DNA of 64,000 nt from Sphaerotilus natans (GCF_900156335.1 NZ_FTMZ01000001.1:186001-250000), one strand, 5' to 3'. Positions 20,318-29,256 are shown, counted from the first letter of the stretch. The notes: generated from the sequence alone by a model not told the origin. Program-made: numbers and translations.

Positions 20318-20350
20318 GGGCGCTCCCGAAGGGGAGCGCCCTTGTTGTTT
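20318..20350 (+). terminator. Rho-independent terminator after the FKBP gene
   Basis: A perfect 10-bp stem, GGGCGCTCCC (20318-20327), loop GAAG, GGGAGCGCCC (20332-20341), followed by TTGTTGTTT. Well placed 30 bases past the FKBP stop. Confidence 0.85.
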
Positions 20351-20355
20351 GGGCA

Positions 20356-20396
20356 TGCAAAACAGACGCCAGCCCTCCTGAAGAAGGGCCGGCGTC
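20356..20396 (-). terminator. Terminator of cheZ
   Basis: On the reverse strand, a GC-rich stem with GACGCC and GGCGTC ends (20365-20370 with 20391-20396) plus an inner AGGGC/GCCCT pair is followed by TCTGTTTTG. It lies 52 bases past the cheZ stop. Confidence 0.6.
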
Positions 20397-20447
20397 AAGT
20401 CGGAGACGACAGGGAGAAAACGAGAGAAAGCGGGAACGTAGGCGGGC

Positions 20448-21005
20448 TCAGAAGCCCAGCGAGGCCAGCAGGTCGTCCACGTCGTCCTGCTTCATCGCCT
20501 TGTCGGGCGTCTGCGGGCCCTCGAGCTTGGCTGCAGGCTCGACCTTCGGTGGCGGGGTGTGGCTGACCAGCAGCTCCAGCAGCTGCTTCTCGGTGCGGGT
20601 GATGATCTTGATGACCTTGTTGATCACCTGACCGGACAGGTCCTGGAAGTCCTGCGCCATCATGATGTCGTTGAGCGCGTCCTGCTGGAGGCTGGCCACC
20701 TCGACCGAGCGCTCGGCAAACGCCTTGAGCTGGTCGGGCGGCGGATTGGCAGTCAGCAGCGCGCGCCCCTGCTCCACCAGCGAGGTGCATTCCGGCTTGG
20801 CCATGTCGACCAGGGTCAGCACCCGGTCTGCCGCCTGCTCGGTCATGGCGCCGACATAGGCCAGTCGCTCGCGTGCGTCAGGGATTTCCTGGGTGACCTC
20901 GTGCAGAACGGCGTCATAGCCGAGTGCCTGCAGGGCGTCATGGAGCTGTCGGACGATGCCGCCGAGCTGCTGGCGGGTTTCGTCGGGCATCAGGTTCTGG
21001 CTCAT
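20448..21005 (-). CDS. cheZ: Protein phosphatase CheZ
   Basis: 185 residues. A mostly helical protein with the CheZ catalytic segment MMAQDFQDLSGQVINKVIKI, where the Asp/Gln pair needed to dephosphorylate CheY-P is visible. The C-terminal MKQDDVDDLLASLGF is the CheY-binding tail. Start ATG 21003-21005 (MSQNLMPDE). CheZ normally sits beside cheY; here no other chemotaxis gene is adjacent, so it is a detached cheZ with its own sigma-28-like promoter at 21096-21123 and its own terminator. Confidence 0.95.
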   Translation of the reverse strand: MSQNLMPDETRQQLGGIVRQLHDALQALGYDAVLHEVTQEIPDARERLAYVGAMTEQAADRVLTLVDMAKPECTSLVEQGRALLTANPPPDQLKAFAERSVEVASLQQDALNDIMMAQDFQDLSGQVINKVIKIITRTEKQLLELLVSHTPPPKVEPAAKLEGPQTPDKAMKQDDVDDLLASLGF

Positions 21006-21095
21006 TCGGAATCGACTCCTCGTGTGCACGTCGGTGGCATCGCCTGACAGGGCGCAGGGCTGCGGACGCGATGGTGCCGGGCGGGCATGGGGAGG

Positions 21096-21123
21096 ATGTC
21101 GGACAGCATCGCGGGCAACTTGA
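21096..21123 (-). promoter_or_regulatory. Sigma-28-like promoter of cheZ
   Basis: On the reverse strand, TCAAGTTG (21123-21116), 12 bases, then TCCGACAT (21103-21096). The -35 half matches FliA in 6 of 8 positions, the -10 half in 5 of 8; spacing is 12 rather than 11. It lies 91 bases ahead of the cheZ start. Confidence 0.5.
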
Positions 21124-21273
21124 GCGGCCATCTCAGGGCGGGGCGCGGTCAATGGGAATTCGTGGCGAATGACATCCGCCCTAGCCGGGTGGTGCCGTGA
21201 TTGCGCCGTGTCGCGGGCGTGCCGTCCCGTGCAAAAGAGGGGTGAACAGGGGGCTTCTTTCGGTGCTGCGGCC

Positions 21274-21495
21274 TCATTCAGCCGGCTTGCTCTCCTGAGG
21301 CTCGGCATGGCGGCGCCAGCTGCCCATGGCCTCGCGCATCAGCTCGACCTGGCGGCCGAAGCGGGCGCAACCGGCGCACATCCGCCAGTGCAGCCGCACC
21401 CCGGCGCGCTCGAGCAGCCGGAGCTGGCGGTCCTCGCCCTCGAGCACCAGGCGGGTGGTTTCCTTGCAGTCGGGCAGCAGCGGCATCTTGCGCAT
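21274..21495 (-). CDS. Small zinc-finger anti-sigma factor
   Basis: 73 residues from ATG 21493-21495. The N-terminal part has LPDCKETTRLV and the centre has HWRMCAGCARFGRQVELM, giving the His-x3-Cys-x2-Cys pattern of zf-HC2/ZAS anti-sigma proteins. It is soluble, without a membrane helix. It follows the ECF sigma gene by 26 bases on the same strand, the standard order for a sigma/anti-sigma pair, and the two are divergent from the bufferin operon. Likely holds the sigma factor inactive until a metal or redox signal arrives. Confidence 0.85.
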   Translation of the reverse strand: MRKMPLLPDCKETTRLVLEGEDRQLRLLERAGVRLHWRMCAGCARFGRQVELMREAMGSWRRHAEPQESKPAE

Positions 21496-21521
21496 GAGGG
21501 TGTCCGTCAGGGAAAAGGGGC

Positions 21522-22103
21522 TCAGCGTCCGGCTGCGGGCGCGAACCAGTGGATCTGCAGGCACTCGCGCAGCCGCAGCCGCGCGCGGTGCAGCAGCACG
21601 AACAGATTGGTCGCGCTGACGCCGGTTTCCTTGCAGATTTCTTCGGTCTCGAGTTCCAGCCACTCGCGCATCAGGAAGATTCGGCCCTGCTGGCCGGGCA
21701 GACGCTCGATGCAGGCGTCGAGCACCGTCAGGAACTGGCGCTGCTGCAGCGCCGGGCCGGGCTGGCCCCAGTCGGCGGGCATCTCGCGCCAGTGGCCGTC
21801 CGGGTGGAAGAGCAGCTCGTCGAGGTCCTGCGATTCGTCCGCATCATCGCGCGAGGGCAGGGCGAACTCGCGGCGGTGGCGGCGGATCTGGTCGATGACC
21901 TTGTGCTTGAGGATGCCCACCAGCCAGGTCTTGAGCTGCGAGCCGCCCTGGAAGGCCTGCGGCCGCTCCAGCGCCGCCAGCACCGTCTCGGACACCGCGT
22001 CCTCCGCCCAGATGTCCTGGCGCAGCTGGTGGCGGGCATAGCGCAGCAGCTCGGGGCGCAGGCCCTGGACTCGGGTGGCGAAGTCGCTCATGAGATCGCT
22101 CAT
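21522..22103 (-). CDS. ECF-type RNA polymerase sigma factor
   Basis: About 193 residues. Region 2 is seen in LLRYARHQLRQDIWAEDAVSETVL and FQGGSQLKTWLVGILKHKVIDQIRR; region 4 in CIERLPGQQGRIFLMREWLELETEEI and GVSATNLFVLLHRARLRLRECL. The middle linker is longer than in most ECF factors (DDADESQDLDELLFHPDGHW). I place the start at ATG 22101-22103; ATG 22089-22091 and GTG 22113-22115 are alternatives, none with a good ribosome binding site. It probably drives the divergent bufferin genes and its own operon. Confidence 0.9.
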   Translation of the reverse strand: MSDLMSDFATRVQGLRPELLRYARHQLRQDIWAEDAVSETVLAALERPQAFQGGSQLKTWLVGILKHKVIDQIRRHRREFALPSRDDADESQDLDELLFHPDGHWREMPADWGQPGPALQQRQFLTVLDACIERLPGQQGRIFLMREWLELETEEICKETGVSATNLFVLLHRARLRLRECLQIHWFAPAAGR

Positions 22104-22136
22104 CGAAGGGGGCACCGAAAAAAAGATGGGCGCAGT

Positions 22137-22162
22137 GTAAGGACCGCAGCCCCTGGCGCGAC
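22137..22162 (+). promoter_or_regulatory. Candidate ECF-sigma promoter of the bufferin operon
   Basis: GTAAGG (22137-22142), 16 bases, CGAC (22159-22162). This resembles the GTAACC-N16-CGAA promoter reported for SigF-dependent metal-stress genes in Caulobacter, with two and one mismatches. It lies 65 bases ahead of the DUF2282 gene. Pattern-based only. Confidence 0.35.
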
Positions 22163-22226
22163 AGAGTCAGGTCGATCCCGACGTTTCACCCTTCCGAGCA
22201 TCTTTGAGCCTTTCGAGGAGTCCTTC

Positions 22227-22508
22227 ATGAGCACCACCACCCGCCTGATCCTGTCGTCCGCCCTGGCCTCCGTGATGGCCGCCGGCCTGGTCGCGCCTGC
22301 CGCGGCGCAGTCCAAGGAGAAGTGCTACGGCATCGCCAAGGCCGGCCAGAACGACTGCGGCAATCTCTCCGGCACGCACTCCTGCGCCGGCCAGAGCAAG
22401 ATGGACAACGCGCCCGACGAATGGAAGTACGTCGCCAAGGGCACCTGCAAGGACCTCAAGGGCATGACGGCCGACGAGGCCCGGGCCGCGATGGCGATGA
22501 AGAAGTAA
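22227..22508 (+). CDS. DUF2282 bufferin precursor peptide
   Basis: 93 residues with a clear Sec signal peptide cut after APAAA (about residue 27). The mature part carries four cysteines, Cys33 (EKCYG), Cys44 (NDCG), Cys53 (HSCAG) and Cys74 (GTCKDL), the conserved pattern of DUF2282. These peptides have recently been described as bufferins, periplasmic copper-binding peptides whose central cysteines are modified by the MNIO enzyme encoded next door. GAGGAG lies 6 bases ahead of the ATG. First gene of a four-gene operon (DUF2282, DUF692, DUF2063, DoxX). Confidence 0.9.
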   Translation: MSTTTRLILSSALASVMAAGLVAPAAAQSKEKCYGIAKAGQNDCGNLSGTHSCAGQSKMDNAPDEWKYVAKGTCKDLKGMTADEARAAMAMKK

Positions 22509-22513
22509 GCCCG

Positions 22514-23416
22514 ATGACGCGCACCGCATCGCCCCCCGCCGCCGGCATCGGTCTGCGTGCCCCGCACCTTGCCGAGGTGCGGACCCGCCAGCCTGAGCTC
22601 GGCTTTCTCGAAGTCCACAGCGAGAATTTCTTCGCCGAGGGTGGTGCGGCGCGCGCCGCGCTGCTGGGCCTGCGCGCCGACCAGGCGATCAGCCTGCACG
22701 GCATCGGTCTGTCGCTGGGCAGCGCCACCGGGCTGGACGCCGAGCATCTGGAGCGCCTGGCGGCGCTGGTGGCGGCGGTCGAGCCGGTGCGGGTGTCGGA
22801 TCACGCCAGCTTCGCCCGGGTCGATCCGGGGCGTGGCCGGCCGGTCTGGCATGGCGCGGACCTGCTGCCGGTGGCCTTCACGCGGGGGGCGCTGGCGGTG
22901 ATGGTCGCCAATGTGCAGCGCGTGCAGGAGCGGCTCGGCCGGCCGCTGCTGGTCGAGAACCTGAGCGCCTGCCTGGCCTGGGCCGACGACACGATGGCCG
23001 AGGCCGACTTTCTCGCCGAGCTGGCGCGGTGCAGCGGCTGCGGCCTGCTGCTCGATGTCAACAACCTGGTGGTCAACGCGCTGAACGCGCAGCCGGCAGG
23101 CACGCCGGCGGCAGCGGCCGATGCCGAGGCCAGCCGCCGGGCCTGCGTCTGGATCGACCGCCTGGCCGGCGCCGCCCCGGCCGGTGCGGTCGGCGAGATC
23201 CATCTGGCCGGCTACACGGTGGACGACGACGGCCTGGTCGTCGACGACCACGGCAGCCGCGTGCATGCGCCGGTCTGGCCGGTCTACCGCCACGCGATCC
23301 GGCACTTTGGCGCCGTGCCGACGCTGATCGAATGGGACACCGACCTGCCGGCGCTCGACGTGCTGCTGGACGAGGCGGCGCGGGCGGATGCGGCGATGCA
23401 GGAGGTGCTGGCATGA
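22514..23416 (+). CDS. DUF692 multinuclear non-heme iron oxidase (BufB-like)
   Basis: 300 residues, a TIM-barrel MNIO enzyme. Metal-ligand blocks are visible in order: LEVHSENFF, SLHGIGLSLGS, RVSDHASF, LLVENLSACL, LLLDVNNLVVNA, GEIHLAGYTVDD and PTLIEWDTDLP. In bufferin systems this enzyme oxidises cysteines of the precursor to thiooxazole-type groups, with help from the DUF2063 partner. It begins 5 bases after the precursor stop and ends in an ATGA overlap with the partner gene. Confidence 0.93.
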   Translation: MTRTASPPAAGIGLRAPHLAEVRTRQPELGFLEVHSENFFAEGGAARAALLGLRADQAISLHGIGLSLGSATGLDAEHLERLAALVAAVEPVRVSDHASFARVDPGRGRPVWHGADLLPVAFTRGALAVMVANVQRVQERLGRPLLVENLSACLAWADDTMAEADFLAELARCSGCGLLLDVNNLVVNALNAQPAGTPAAAADAEASRRACVWIDRLAGAAPAGAVGEIHLAGYTVDDDGLVVDDHGSRVHAPVWPVYRHAIRHFGAVPTLIEWDTDLPALDVLLDEAARADAAMQEVLA

Positions 23417-24252
23417 ATCCGGCCGACGACGAGGCCATCCGCCGCGAGCGGCTGCGCCAGATGCTGCTGATGGATGCGCTGCGCCGGCGCGATGTGCGCG
23501 GCGTGGCCGGCTGGCTGCGGCCGCTGGCGCGCGCGAACGCCGCACGCGGGCTGGTCGCCTATGCCGCCAATGCGGACGAGCACGCCGCGCGGGCGCTGGC
23601 GGCGCGCTACCCGACGGTGCAGGCGCTGCTCGGCGAGGACACCTTCGCGCAGGTCGCGGCGCGCCACTGGCGCGAGGCGCCGTCGTCCTGCGGCGATCTG
23701 GCGCGCTGGGGCGAACGGCTGCCGGCGGCGCTGGCCGACGACGAGCGGCTGGTCGATCTGCCGTATCTGGCCGAGGTGGCTCGGCTGGACGATGCGGTGG
23801 CGCAGGCCGCGGCGGCCGCCGATGCCGACGCGCCCCGGCCCGACACGCTGCTGCGCCTGGCCGACACCGACGCGCAGCAGCTGGTGCTGCGCGCGGCGCC
23901 CGGGCTGGCGCTGCTGGAGGGCCGCCATCCGGCCGGCTCGATCTGGCGGGCGCACCAGGCACCGGCGGTGCACGGCCAGTCCGATGCCTGGGCCGAGGCC
24001 CGCGCGGCGCTGGCCGAAGGCCGCGGCGAGGCGGTGATCGTCTGGCGCCAGGGCTGGGCGGTGCGGGTGGCGGTCGTCGCGCCGGCCGTGGCCGCCTTCG
24101 TCCGATCCGCCTTGCTTGAGGCCCGGCCGCTGGCCGAGGCGCTGGAGCGTGCGGGCGATGCCTTCGATTTCGCCGCCTGGCTGGCGCCGGCGGTGGCCGA
24201 CGGCCTGGTGCTGCGGCTGGATCTGCGCGGCCCTGTTCCTGAGTTTCCCTGA
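23413..24252 (+). CDS. DUF2063-domain partner protein (BufC-like)
   Basis: 279 residues. The N-terminal region (residues 15-100) fits the DUF2063 putative DNA-binding-like domain found next to DUF692 enzymes: [50 protein letters not shown] and the [11 protein letters not shown] block. It acts as the precursor-recognition partner of the MNIO enzyme in known systems. The C-terminal half is more variable. Its ATG overlaps the upstream stop by 4 bases, so enzyme and partner should be made in equal amounts. Confidence 0.9.
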   Translation: MNPADDEAIRRERLRQMLLMDALRRRDVRGVAGWLRPLARANAARGLVAYAANADEHAARALAARYPTVQALLGEDTFAQVAARHWREAPSSCGDLARWGERLPAALADDERLVDLPYLAEVARLDDAVAQAAAAADADAPRPDTLLRLADTDAQQLVLRAAPGLALLEGRHPAGSIWRAHQAPAVHGQSDAWAEARAALAEGRGEAVIVWRQGWAVRVAVVAPAVAAFVRSALLEARPLAEALERAGDAFDFAAWLAPAVADGLVLRLDLRGPVPEFP

Positions 24253-24270
24253 ATTTCCGGAGTGACCGAG

Positions 24271-24741
24271 ATGATCCGACCCGATGCCCTGCTGCCCGCG
24301 CCGCTGCGGCGTGCCCATGCCGCCTTCGTCACGCTGGCCGAGGCGCTGCAGCCGCTGGCGCAGCTCGCCGCACGGCTGTTCGTCGCGCAGGTGTTCTTTC
24401 TGGCCGGCCTGACCAAGCTGCGCGACTGGGAGACGACGCTGCTGCTGTTCACCGAGGAATACCGCGTGCCGCTGCTGTCGCCCGCGGTCGCTGCGGTGCT
24501 GGGCACCGCCGGCGAGGTGCTGCTGCCGGTGCTGCTGGTGCTCGGGCTGGGCGGACGGGTGGCGGCGTTGGGGCTGTCGGTGGTGAATGTCGTGGCGGTG
24601 CTGAGCGTGCCGGAGATGCCCGAGCCCGCCTTCATGCTGCATGTGTTCTGGGGCAGCCTGCTGGCCGGGCTGGTGCTGTGGGGGCCGGGGCGCTGGTCGG
24701 TGGATGGTGGCGGACGGGCGTCCGCCCGCGCTCAGGACTGA
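24271..24741 (+). CDS. DoxX-family membrane protein
   Basis: 156 residues, four membrane helices. [22 protein letters not shown] is the DoxX signature segment, followed by [39 protein letters not shown] and the last helix [14 protein letters not shown]. DoxX proteins often close DUF2282/DUF692 operons, perhaps handling electrons or quinones for the oxidase; that role is inference. The start ATG 24271 has GGAG 11 bases upstream. Its last 10 bases overlap the convergent gene on the other strand. Confidence 0.9.
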   Translation: MIRPDALLPAPLRRAHAAFVTLAEALQPLAQLAARLFVAQVFFLAGLTKLRDWETTLLLFTEEYRVPLLSPAVAAVLGTAGEVLLPVLLVLGLGGRVAALGLSVVNVVAVLSVPEMPEPAFMLHVFWGSLLAGLVLWGPGRWSVDGGGRASARAQD

Positions 24742-25073
24742 GGACCGATGCGACCCTGACCCGCAACGACTTCCCGGGCCTGAACCTCGACGATGTCCTC
24801 GGGGGCCGCCGCCGCCGGGCCCTGCGAGGATCGCGCCGACCAGCCGCCGGCGAAGCCGCGGGCCTGGGCGCGTTCGCGCATCTGGCGCTGCACCCGCCAG
24901 ATGTCGGCCACCAGCGGCCGGCGTCCACGCAGCAGGCTCCAGAGCGTGAAGCCGAGCGCGGCGATCGCCCCGGCCAGCAGCAGGCTGAAGAAGAACACCG
25001 CCCCGGCGGCGACCAGGAACAGTCGCACGACAAGGCGGAACAGGCGGCCGAGGGCTTCGGAGGGTGTGTTCAT
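24732..25073 (-). CDS. Small two-helix membrane protein of unknown function
   Basis: 113 residues. Two adjacent hydrophobic segments, [25 protein letters not shown] and [15 protein letters not shown], are followed by a basic, Arg-rich cytoplasmic region ([22 protein letters not shown]) and a Gly/Ala tail. I do not recognise a characterised family. It lies 42 bases before pyrD on the same strand in the direction of transcription reversed (pyrD is upstream), so it may be co-transcribed with pyrD. It is convergent with doxX, overlapping by 10 bases. Confidence 0.65.
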   Translation of the reverse strand: MNTPSEALGRLFRLVVRLFLVAAGAVFFFSLLLAGAIAALGFTLWSLLRGRRPLVADIWRVQRQMRERAQARGFAGGWSARSSQGPAAAAPEDIVEVQAREVVAGQGRIGPQS

Positions 25074-25115
25074 GGTCGGATTGGAGCGATTCCAGGCGCG
25101 CCGGTTCCCTGCCTT

Positions 25116-26156
25116 TCAGCGGCTGCGCATCGCCCGGGCGCATTCGCCCGCCAGCGCCGGGCCGCGGTAGATGAGGCCGGTGTAGACCTGCACCAGATCG
25201 GCGCCGGCGCGCAGCTTGGCCTGCGCGTCGGCGCCGCTCAGCACGCCGCCGACGCCGATGATCGGATAGCCCGCGCCCAGCTCGGCGCGCAGCTGCGCGA
25301 TCACCCGGTTGCTGGACTCGAACACCGGCCGCCCCGACAGGCCGCCGGTCTCCTCGGCGTGCTTGAGGCCCTTGACCGCGTCGCGGCCGATGGTGGTGTT
25401 GGTGGCGATCACGCCGTCGATGCCGTTGTTCTTCAGCGTCGCGGCGATGACCTTGACCTGCGCCTCGTCCAGGTCGGGCGCGATCTTGACGAACATCGGC
25501 GCGTTGCGGCCGTGCTGGCGCGCGAGCTGCTGCCGGCGTTCCTGCAGCCGCGACAGCAGCGCGTCGAGCGCCTCGTCGCTCTGCAGCGCGCGCAGGTTCT
25601 TGGTGTTCGGGCTGGAGATGTTGACCGTCACGTAGTCGGCGTGCGGATAGACGCCGTCGAGCGCGATCAGGTAGTCGTCGACCGCGTTCTCGATCGGTGT
25701 CGCCGCGTTCTTGCCGATGTTCAGGCCGAGGATGCCGCCGTTGCGGCGGAAGCTCGTCGCGCGCCTGACGTTGTCCAGGAAGCTGTCGAGGCCCTCGTTG
25801 TTGAAGCCCAGGCGGTTGATCAGCGCGTCGGCCTCGGGCAGGCGGAACATGCGCGGCTTGGGGTTGCCGGGCTGGCCCTTCGGCGTGACGGTGCCGACCT
25901 CGATGAAGCCGAAGCCCATCGCGCCCAGGCCGTCGATGCAGCGGCCGTTCTTGTCGAGACCAGCGGCCAGGCCGATGCGGTTCGGGAACTTCAGGCCGGC
26001 GACGCTGACCGGGTCGCTGACGCGCGAATGGGCCCACAGGCACTGCAGCGGCGTGTTCTGGAAGCGCGCGATCGCGTCGAGCGTCAGTTCGTGGGCAGCC
26101 TCCGGGTCGAGGCCGAACAGGAAGGGGCGGGTGAGGGCGTAGGGGACGAGGGCCAT
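25116..26156 (-). CDS. pyrD: Dihydroorotate dehydrogenase (quinone), class 2
   Basis: 346 residues. The N-terminal helix [21 protein letters not shown] is the membrane/quinone-binding segment of class 2 enzymes. FMN and substrate blocks are [57 protein letters not shown] with the catalytic serine, [16 protein letters not shown] and [14 protein letters not shown]. Fourth step of pyrimidine synthesis. It is divergent from rpiA with a 51-base gap. Confidence 0.97.
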   Translation of the reverse strand: MALVPYALTRPFLFGLDPEAAHELTLDAIARFQNTPLQCLWAHSRVSDPVSVAGLKFPNRIGLAAGLDKNGRCIDGLGAMGFGFIEVGTVTPKGQPGNPKPRMFRLPEADALINRLGFNNEGLDSFLDNVRRATSFRRNGGILGLNIGKNAATPIENAVDDYLIALDGVYPHADYVTVNISSPNTKNLRALQSDEALDALLSRLQERRQQLARQHGRNAPMFVKIAPDLDEAQVKVIAATLKNNGIDGVIATNTTIGRDAVKGLKHAEETGGLSGRPVFESSNRVIAQLRAELGAGYPIIGVGGVLSGADAQAKLRAGADLVQVYTGLIYRGPALAGECARAMRSR

Positions 26157-26207
26157 AATCGTGAATTGTCCCCGATCGCAACCTCTCTCTCCTCGAAGAT
26201 TCCTCCC

Positions 26208-26870
26208 ATGACCCAGGACGAACTCAAGACCCTCGTCGGCCAGGCGGCCGTGCAGCATGTGCCCGCGGGCGCCATCGTCGGCGTCGGCACCGGCTCGACC
26301 GTCAACAAGTTCATCGACGCGCTGGCCTCCATCAAGGACCAGATCCGCGGTGCGGTGTCGAGCTCGGTGGCGTCGACCGAGCGCCTGAAGGCGCTGGGCA
26401 TCCCGGTGCTGGAGGCCTCGGAGGTCGAGTCGCTGCCGGTCTACATCGACGGCGCCGACGAGATCGACGCTGCCGGCAACATGATCAAGGGCGGCGGCGC
26501 GGCGCTGACGCGCGAGAAGATCGTCGCCGACCTGGCCGAGCGCTTCATCTGCATCGCCGACGAGAGCAAGCTGGTCGAGGTGATGGGCAACTTCCCGCTG
26601 CCGGTCGAGGTGATCCCGATGGCCGCGGCGCAGGTCGCACGCCGCCTGAAGGCCCAGTACGGCGGCGACGCCACGCTGCGTGCGGGCTGCGTCACCGACA
26701 ACGGCTGCCACATCCTGGACGTGCGCGGCCTGAAGATCACCGATCCGGCCGCGATGGAGGCCGACGTCAGCCAGTGGCCGGGCGTGGTCACGGTGGGCAT
26801 CTTCGCCCGCAACAAGGCCAGCGTCTGCCTGCTCGGCACGTCGGAAGGCGTGCGCACGCTGACCTTCTGA
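26208..26870 (+). CDS. rpiA: Ribose-5-phosphate isomerase A
   Basis: 220 residues, the usual length. [16 protein letters not shown] is the phosphate-binding loop; [20 protein letters not shown] and [25 protein letters not shown] hold the catalytic Asp, Glu and Lys. It interconverts ribose 5-phosphate and ribulose 5-phosphate in the pentose phosphate pathway. A single gene, convergent with the response regulator, 19 bases apart. Confidence 0.97.
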   Translation: MTQDELKTLVGQAAVQHVPAGAIVGVGTGSTVNKFIDALASIKDQIRGAVSSSVASTERLKALGIPVLEASEVESLPVYIDGADEIDAAGNMIKGGGAALTREKIVADLAERFICIADESKLVEVMGNFPLPVEVIPMAAAQVARRLKAQYGGDATLRAGCVTDNGCHILDVRGLKITDPAAMEADVSQWPGVVTVGIFARNKASVCLLGTSEGVRTLTF

Positions 26871-26889
26871 CCTTCAGGCGCGCCGCGCC

Positions 26890-27597
26890 TCAGGCCGGCG
26901 CCTCCAGCCGGTAGCCCAGGCCGCGCACCGTGTGGATCAGCGCCTGGGCGTGGCCCTCGTCGATCTTGGCGCGCAGTCGGCGGATGTAGACGTCGACGAC
27001 ATTCGTCAGCGGATCCTCGCTGGCGCCCCAGACATTGGCGAGGATGCGCTCGCGGCTGAACAGCCGCCCCGGCGCGCTCATCATCAGCTCCAGCAGCGCC
27101 AGTTCACGCGCGGTCAGCGCCAGAGGCTGACCGGCGCGGCTGGCCTGCATGCGTTCGCGGTCGAACACCAGGTCGGCCACCACCAGCTGGCTCGGCATCG
27201 CCGGCGTCCAGTCGCGGCCGCGCCGCGCCAGCGATTCCAGCCGCGCCAGCAGCTCCTCGAAGTCGAAGGGCTTGGCCAGGTAGTCGTCGGCGCCGAGCCG
27301 CAGCCCGGCGACCCGGTCCTCGACCGCGCCGAGCGCCGACAGCATCAGGATCGGCAGCGCCGCGCCTTGCGCGCGCAGTGTCTGGCAGATCTCCAGCCCG
27401 CCGATGCCCGGCAGCATCAGGTCCAGGATCAGTACCACCGGCGCGCCGCCGGCGGCCACTTCGCGTGCGGCCTGGCGGGCGGCCTCCAGGCCCTGCGGCC
27501 CGGTGCTGGCCAGCTCGACCCGGTGGCCCTCGGCGCGCAGGCCGCGACCCAGGAAGTCGGCGATGCGCGGATCGTCCTCGATGATCAGGATGTTCAT
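26890..27597 (-). CDS. OmpR/PhoB-family response regulator
   Basis: 235 residues. The receiver domain shows the acidic pair EDD at residues 7-9, the phosphorylated Asp in LILDLMLPG, and the conserved Lys in YLAKPFDF. The C-terminal winged helix has LTARELALLELMMSAPGRLFSRERIL, VDVYIRRLRAKID and IHTVRGLGYRL. Its ATG overlaps the stop of the histidine kinase gene (ATGA at 27594-27597), so the pair is co-translated. Three 11-bp-spaced GTTCAT-type repeats upstream of the kinase gene are the expected binding site. Confidence 0.95.
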   Translation of the reverse strand: MNILIIEDDPRIADFLGRGLRAEGHRVELASTGPQGLEAARQAAREVAAGGAPVVLILDLMLPGIGGLEICQTLRAQGAALPILMLSALGAVEDRVAGLRLGADDYLAKPFDFEELLARLESLARRGRDWTPAMPSQLVVADLVFDRERMQASRAGQPLALTARELALLELMMSAPGRLFSRERILANVWGASEDPLTNVVDVYIRRLRAKIDEGHAQALIHTVRGLGYRLEAPA

Positions 27598-29192
27598 GCG
27601 GTGTCCTGGGGCTGTGCTGCAAGGCGGGGCAGTGTCAGCACCGCACGGGTGCCGGCGTCATTGCTGTGAAGCTCGAGCTGTCCGCCGTGCGCGCGTGCCA
27701 GCGCGCGCGCGATCGACAGCCCCAGGCCGCTGCCGTCGGGGCTGTGCCTGCGCGCCTGCGCACCGCGGAAATGGCGGTCGAACACCTGCGGCAGCTCATG
27801 CACCGGAATGCCGATGCCCTGGTCGTGCACGGTCACCCGCAGATCGGTCGGTTCGGCCTCGAGGGTGATGTCGACCCGGTCGCCGGCGCGCGAGTAGCGT
27901 GTGGCGTTGTCCAGCAGCACGCCCAGCAGCTGGCGCAGCCGCAGCGGATCGCCCGCGACCAGATGGTGGCCGGTGCGCTCTGGCGGCTCGCCCAGCCGCA
28001 CGCCCTGACGGGCCGCGAGCACGCCGGCCTGGGCGAGTGCCTCGGCGGCGAGCTCGTCCAGATCGACCGGCTCGCGCACCAGCGAGAGCGAGTCGATGTC
28101 GCTGCGCGCCATCGCCAGCAGGTCGTCGATGACCGCACCGAGCTGGCGCGCGGTGCTGACGATGCGCGACAGCGCCTCCTTGTATTCGCTGGCGGGCTTG
28201 TCTCGTCCGCGCAGGGTGATCTCGGCTTCGCCGCGAATGACGGTGGTGGGCGTGCGCAGCTCGTGGCTGATGTCGGCGAAGAGCCGGCGGCGCTGCGCGT
28301 CGGCCTGGTGCAGCGAGGCCAGCGCATCGGCCAGCTCGCGGGTGCGGGTGTCGACCTGCACCTCGAGTCGCTGGCGCTGCGCCGACTCGCGCTCGCGGTG
28401 CTGCTCGAGCTCGGCCGCCAGCGCATTGACGCTGCCGGCCACCTCGGCGAACTCGTCCTGGCCGGTCAGCGCGATGCGGTGGCCGAGCCGGCCTGCCTGC
28501 AGCGCCCGTGCGCCTTCGCTGAGCTGCTGCAGCGGGCGGTGCAGCGCACGGCCGAAATGCAGGGCCACGGCCATCGCGCTGACCGAGACAATCGCCGCGG
28601 CGCCCAGCCACAGCCAGCGGACCCAGGCCAGCGTGACGTCGGCGGCCGCCCGCTCGCGTTGCACGGCGGCGGTCTCGCGGGCGATGTTCTCGGCGATCAG
28701 CCGTCGCACGTCATGGCCCTGGGGCATGTCGAACACCCGGGACAGCGCCGCCCAGGCCTGCGGGGCGTCTGCGCCCGGCTCCAGCGGACGCACCCGGTCG
28801 ACCGCCTGCGCCAGGGCGGCCAGGCTGCGTTCCAGCACCACCAGCGTCTCGCGCCGGCGCAGGTGCTCCTCGCGGGCCTCGGCGCTGCCGTCGAGCTCGA
28901 TGGCCTGCTGCGTCAGCACCTTCAGCCGCTGCAGCGTGCCCTGCATGGCCGCGAGCAGCTCGGCCCGTGCGCCGCTGTCGGCATGCGCCCCCTGCTGCAT
29001 CTGCGCGACCCAGGTGCGCAGGCGCTGCTTCTGCGCCGAGAGCTGGATGAAGCCGGTGGCGATGTCGCTGGCCACCCGTCCGCGCAGCACCTGGCGTTCG
29101 GTGACGGCCAGCGAGGCGGCGGCCAGCAGCGCAGCCAGCGCCATCACCAGCGCGAACAGAGCCAGGACCAGGGTGATGCGACGACGGAACAT
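27594..29192 (-). CDS. Sensor histidine kinase
   Basis: 532 residues. A first membrane helix at about 5-30, a helical periplasmic region to about 190, a second helix at 193-215 (WLWLGAAAIVSVSAMAVAL), then a HAMP linker, a coiled coil, the H box FADISHELRTPTTVIRGEAE, N box VLLDNATRYS, G1 HDQGIGIP and G2 GSGLGLSIARALARAHGG. It is the first gene of the pair and overlaps the regulator by 4 bases. The ligand is unknown. The divergent secreted protein gene at 29355 is its likely target. Confidence 0.95.
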   Translation of the reverse strand: MFRRRITLVLALFALVMALAALLAAASLAVTERQVLRGRVASDIATGFIQLSAQKQRLRTWVAQMQQGAHADSGARAELLAAMQGTLQRLKVLTQQAIELDGSAEAREEHLRRRETLVVLERSLAALAQAVDRVRPLEPGADAPQAWAALSRVFDMPQGHDVRRLIAENIARETAAVQRERAAADVTLAWVRWLWLGAAAIVSVSAMAVALHFGRALHRPLQQLSEGARALQAGRLGHRIALTGQDEFAEVAGSVNALAAELEQHRERESAQRQRLEVQVDTRTRELADALASLHQADAQRRRLFADISHELRTPTTVIRGEAEITLRGRDKPASEYKEALSRIVSTARQLGAVIDDLLAMARSDIDSLSLVREPVDLDELAAEALAQAGVLAARQGVRLGEPPERTGHHLVAGDPLRLRQLLGVLLDNATRYSRAGDRVDITLEAEPTDLRVTVHDQGIGIPVHELPQVFDRHFRGAQARRHSPDGSGLGLSIARALARAHGGQLELHSNDAGTRAVLTLPRLAAQPQDTA

Positions 29193-29229
29193 CGGCCGAT
29201 TGTCTCCGCGCCGGCCCAGGGGTGCTGCG

Positions 29230-29256
29230 GTTCATCTGGCGTTCATCTTTCGGTCA
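29230..29256 (+). promoter_or_regulatory. OmpR-type triple direct repeat, 11-bp spacing
   Basis: GTTCAT at 29230-29235 and 29241-29246 and the related GGTCA at 29252-29256, each 11 bases apart, between the kinase gene (38 bases away) and the divergent gene at 29355 (99 bases away). This is the normal geometry for an OmpR-family dimer array. It suggests autoregulation of the two-component system and control of the neighbour. Confidence 0.6.
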
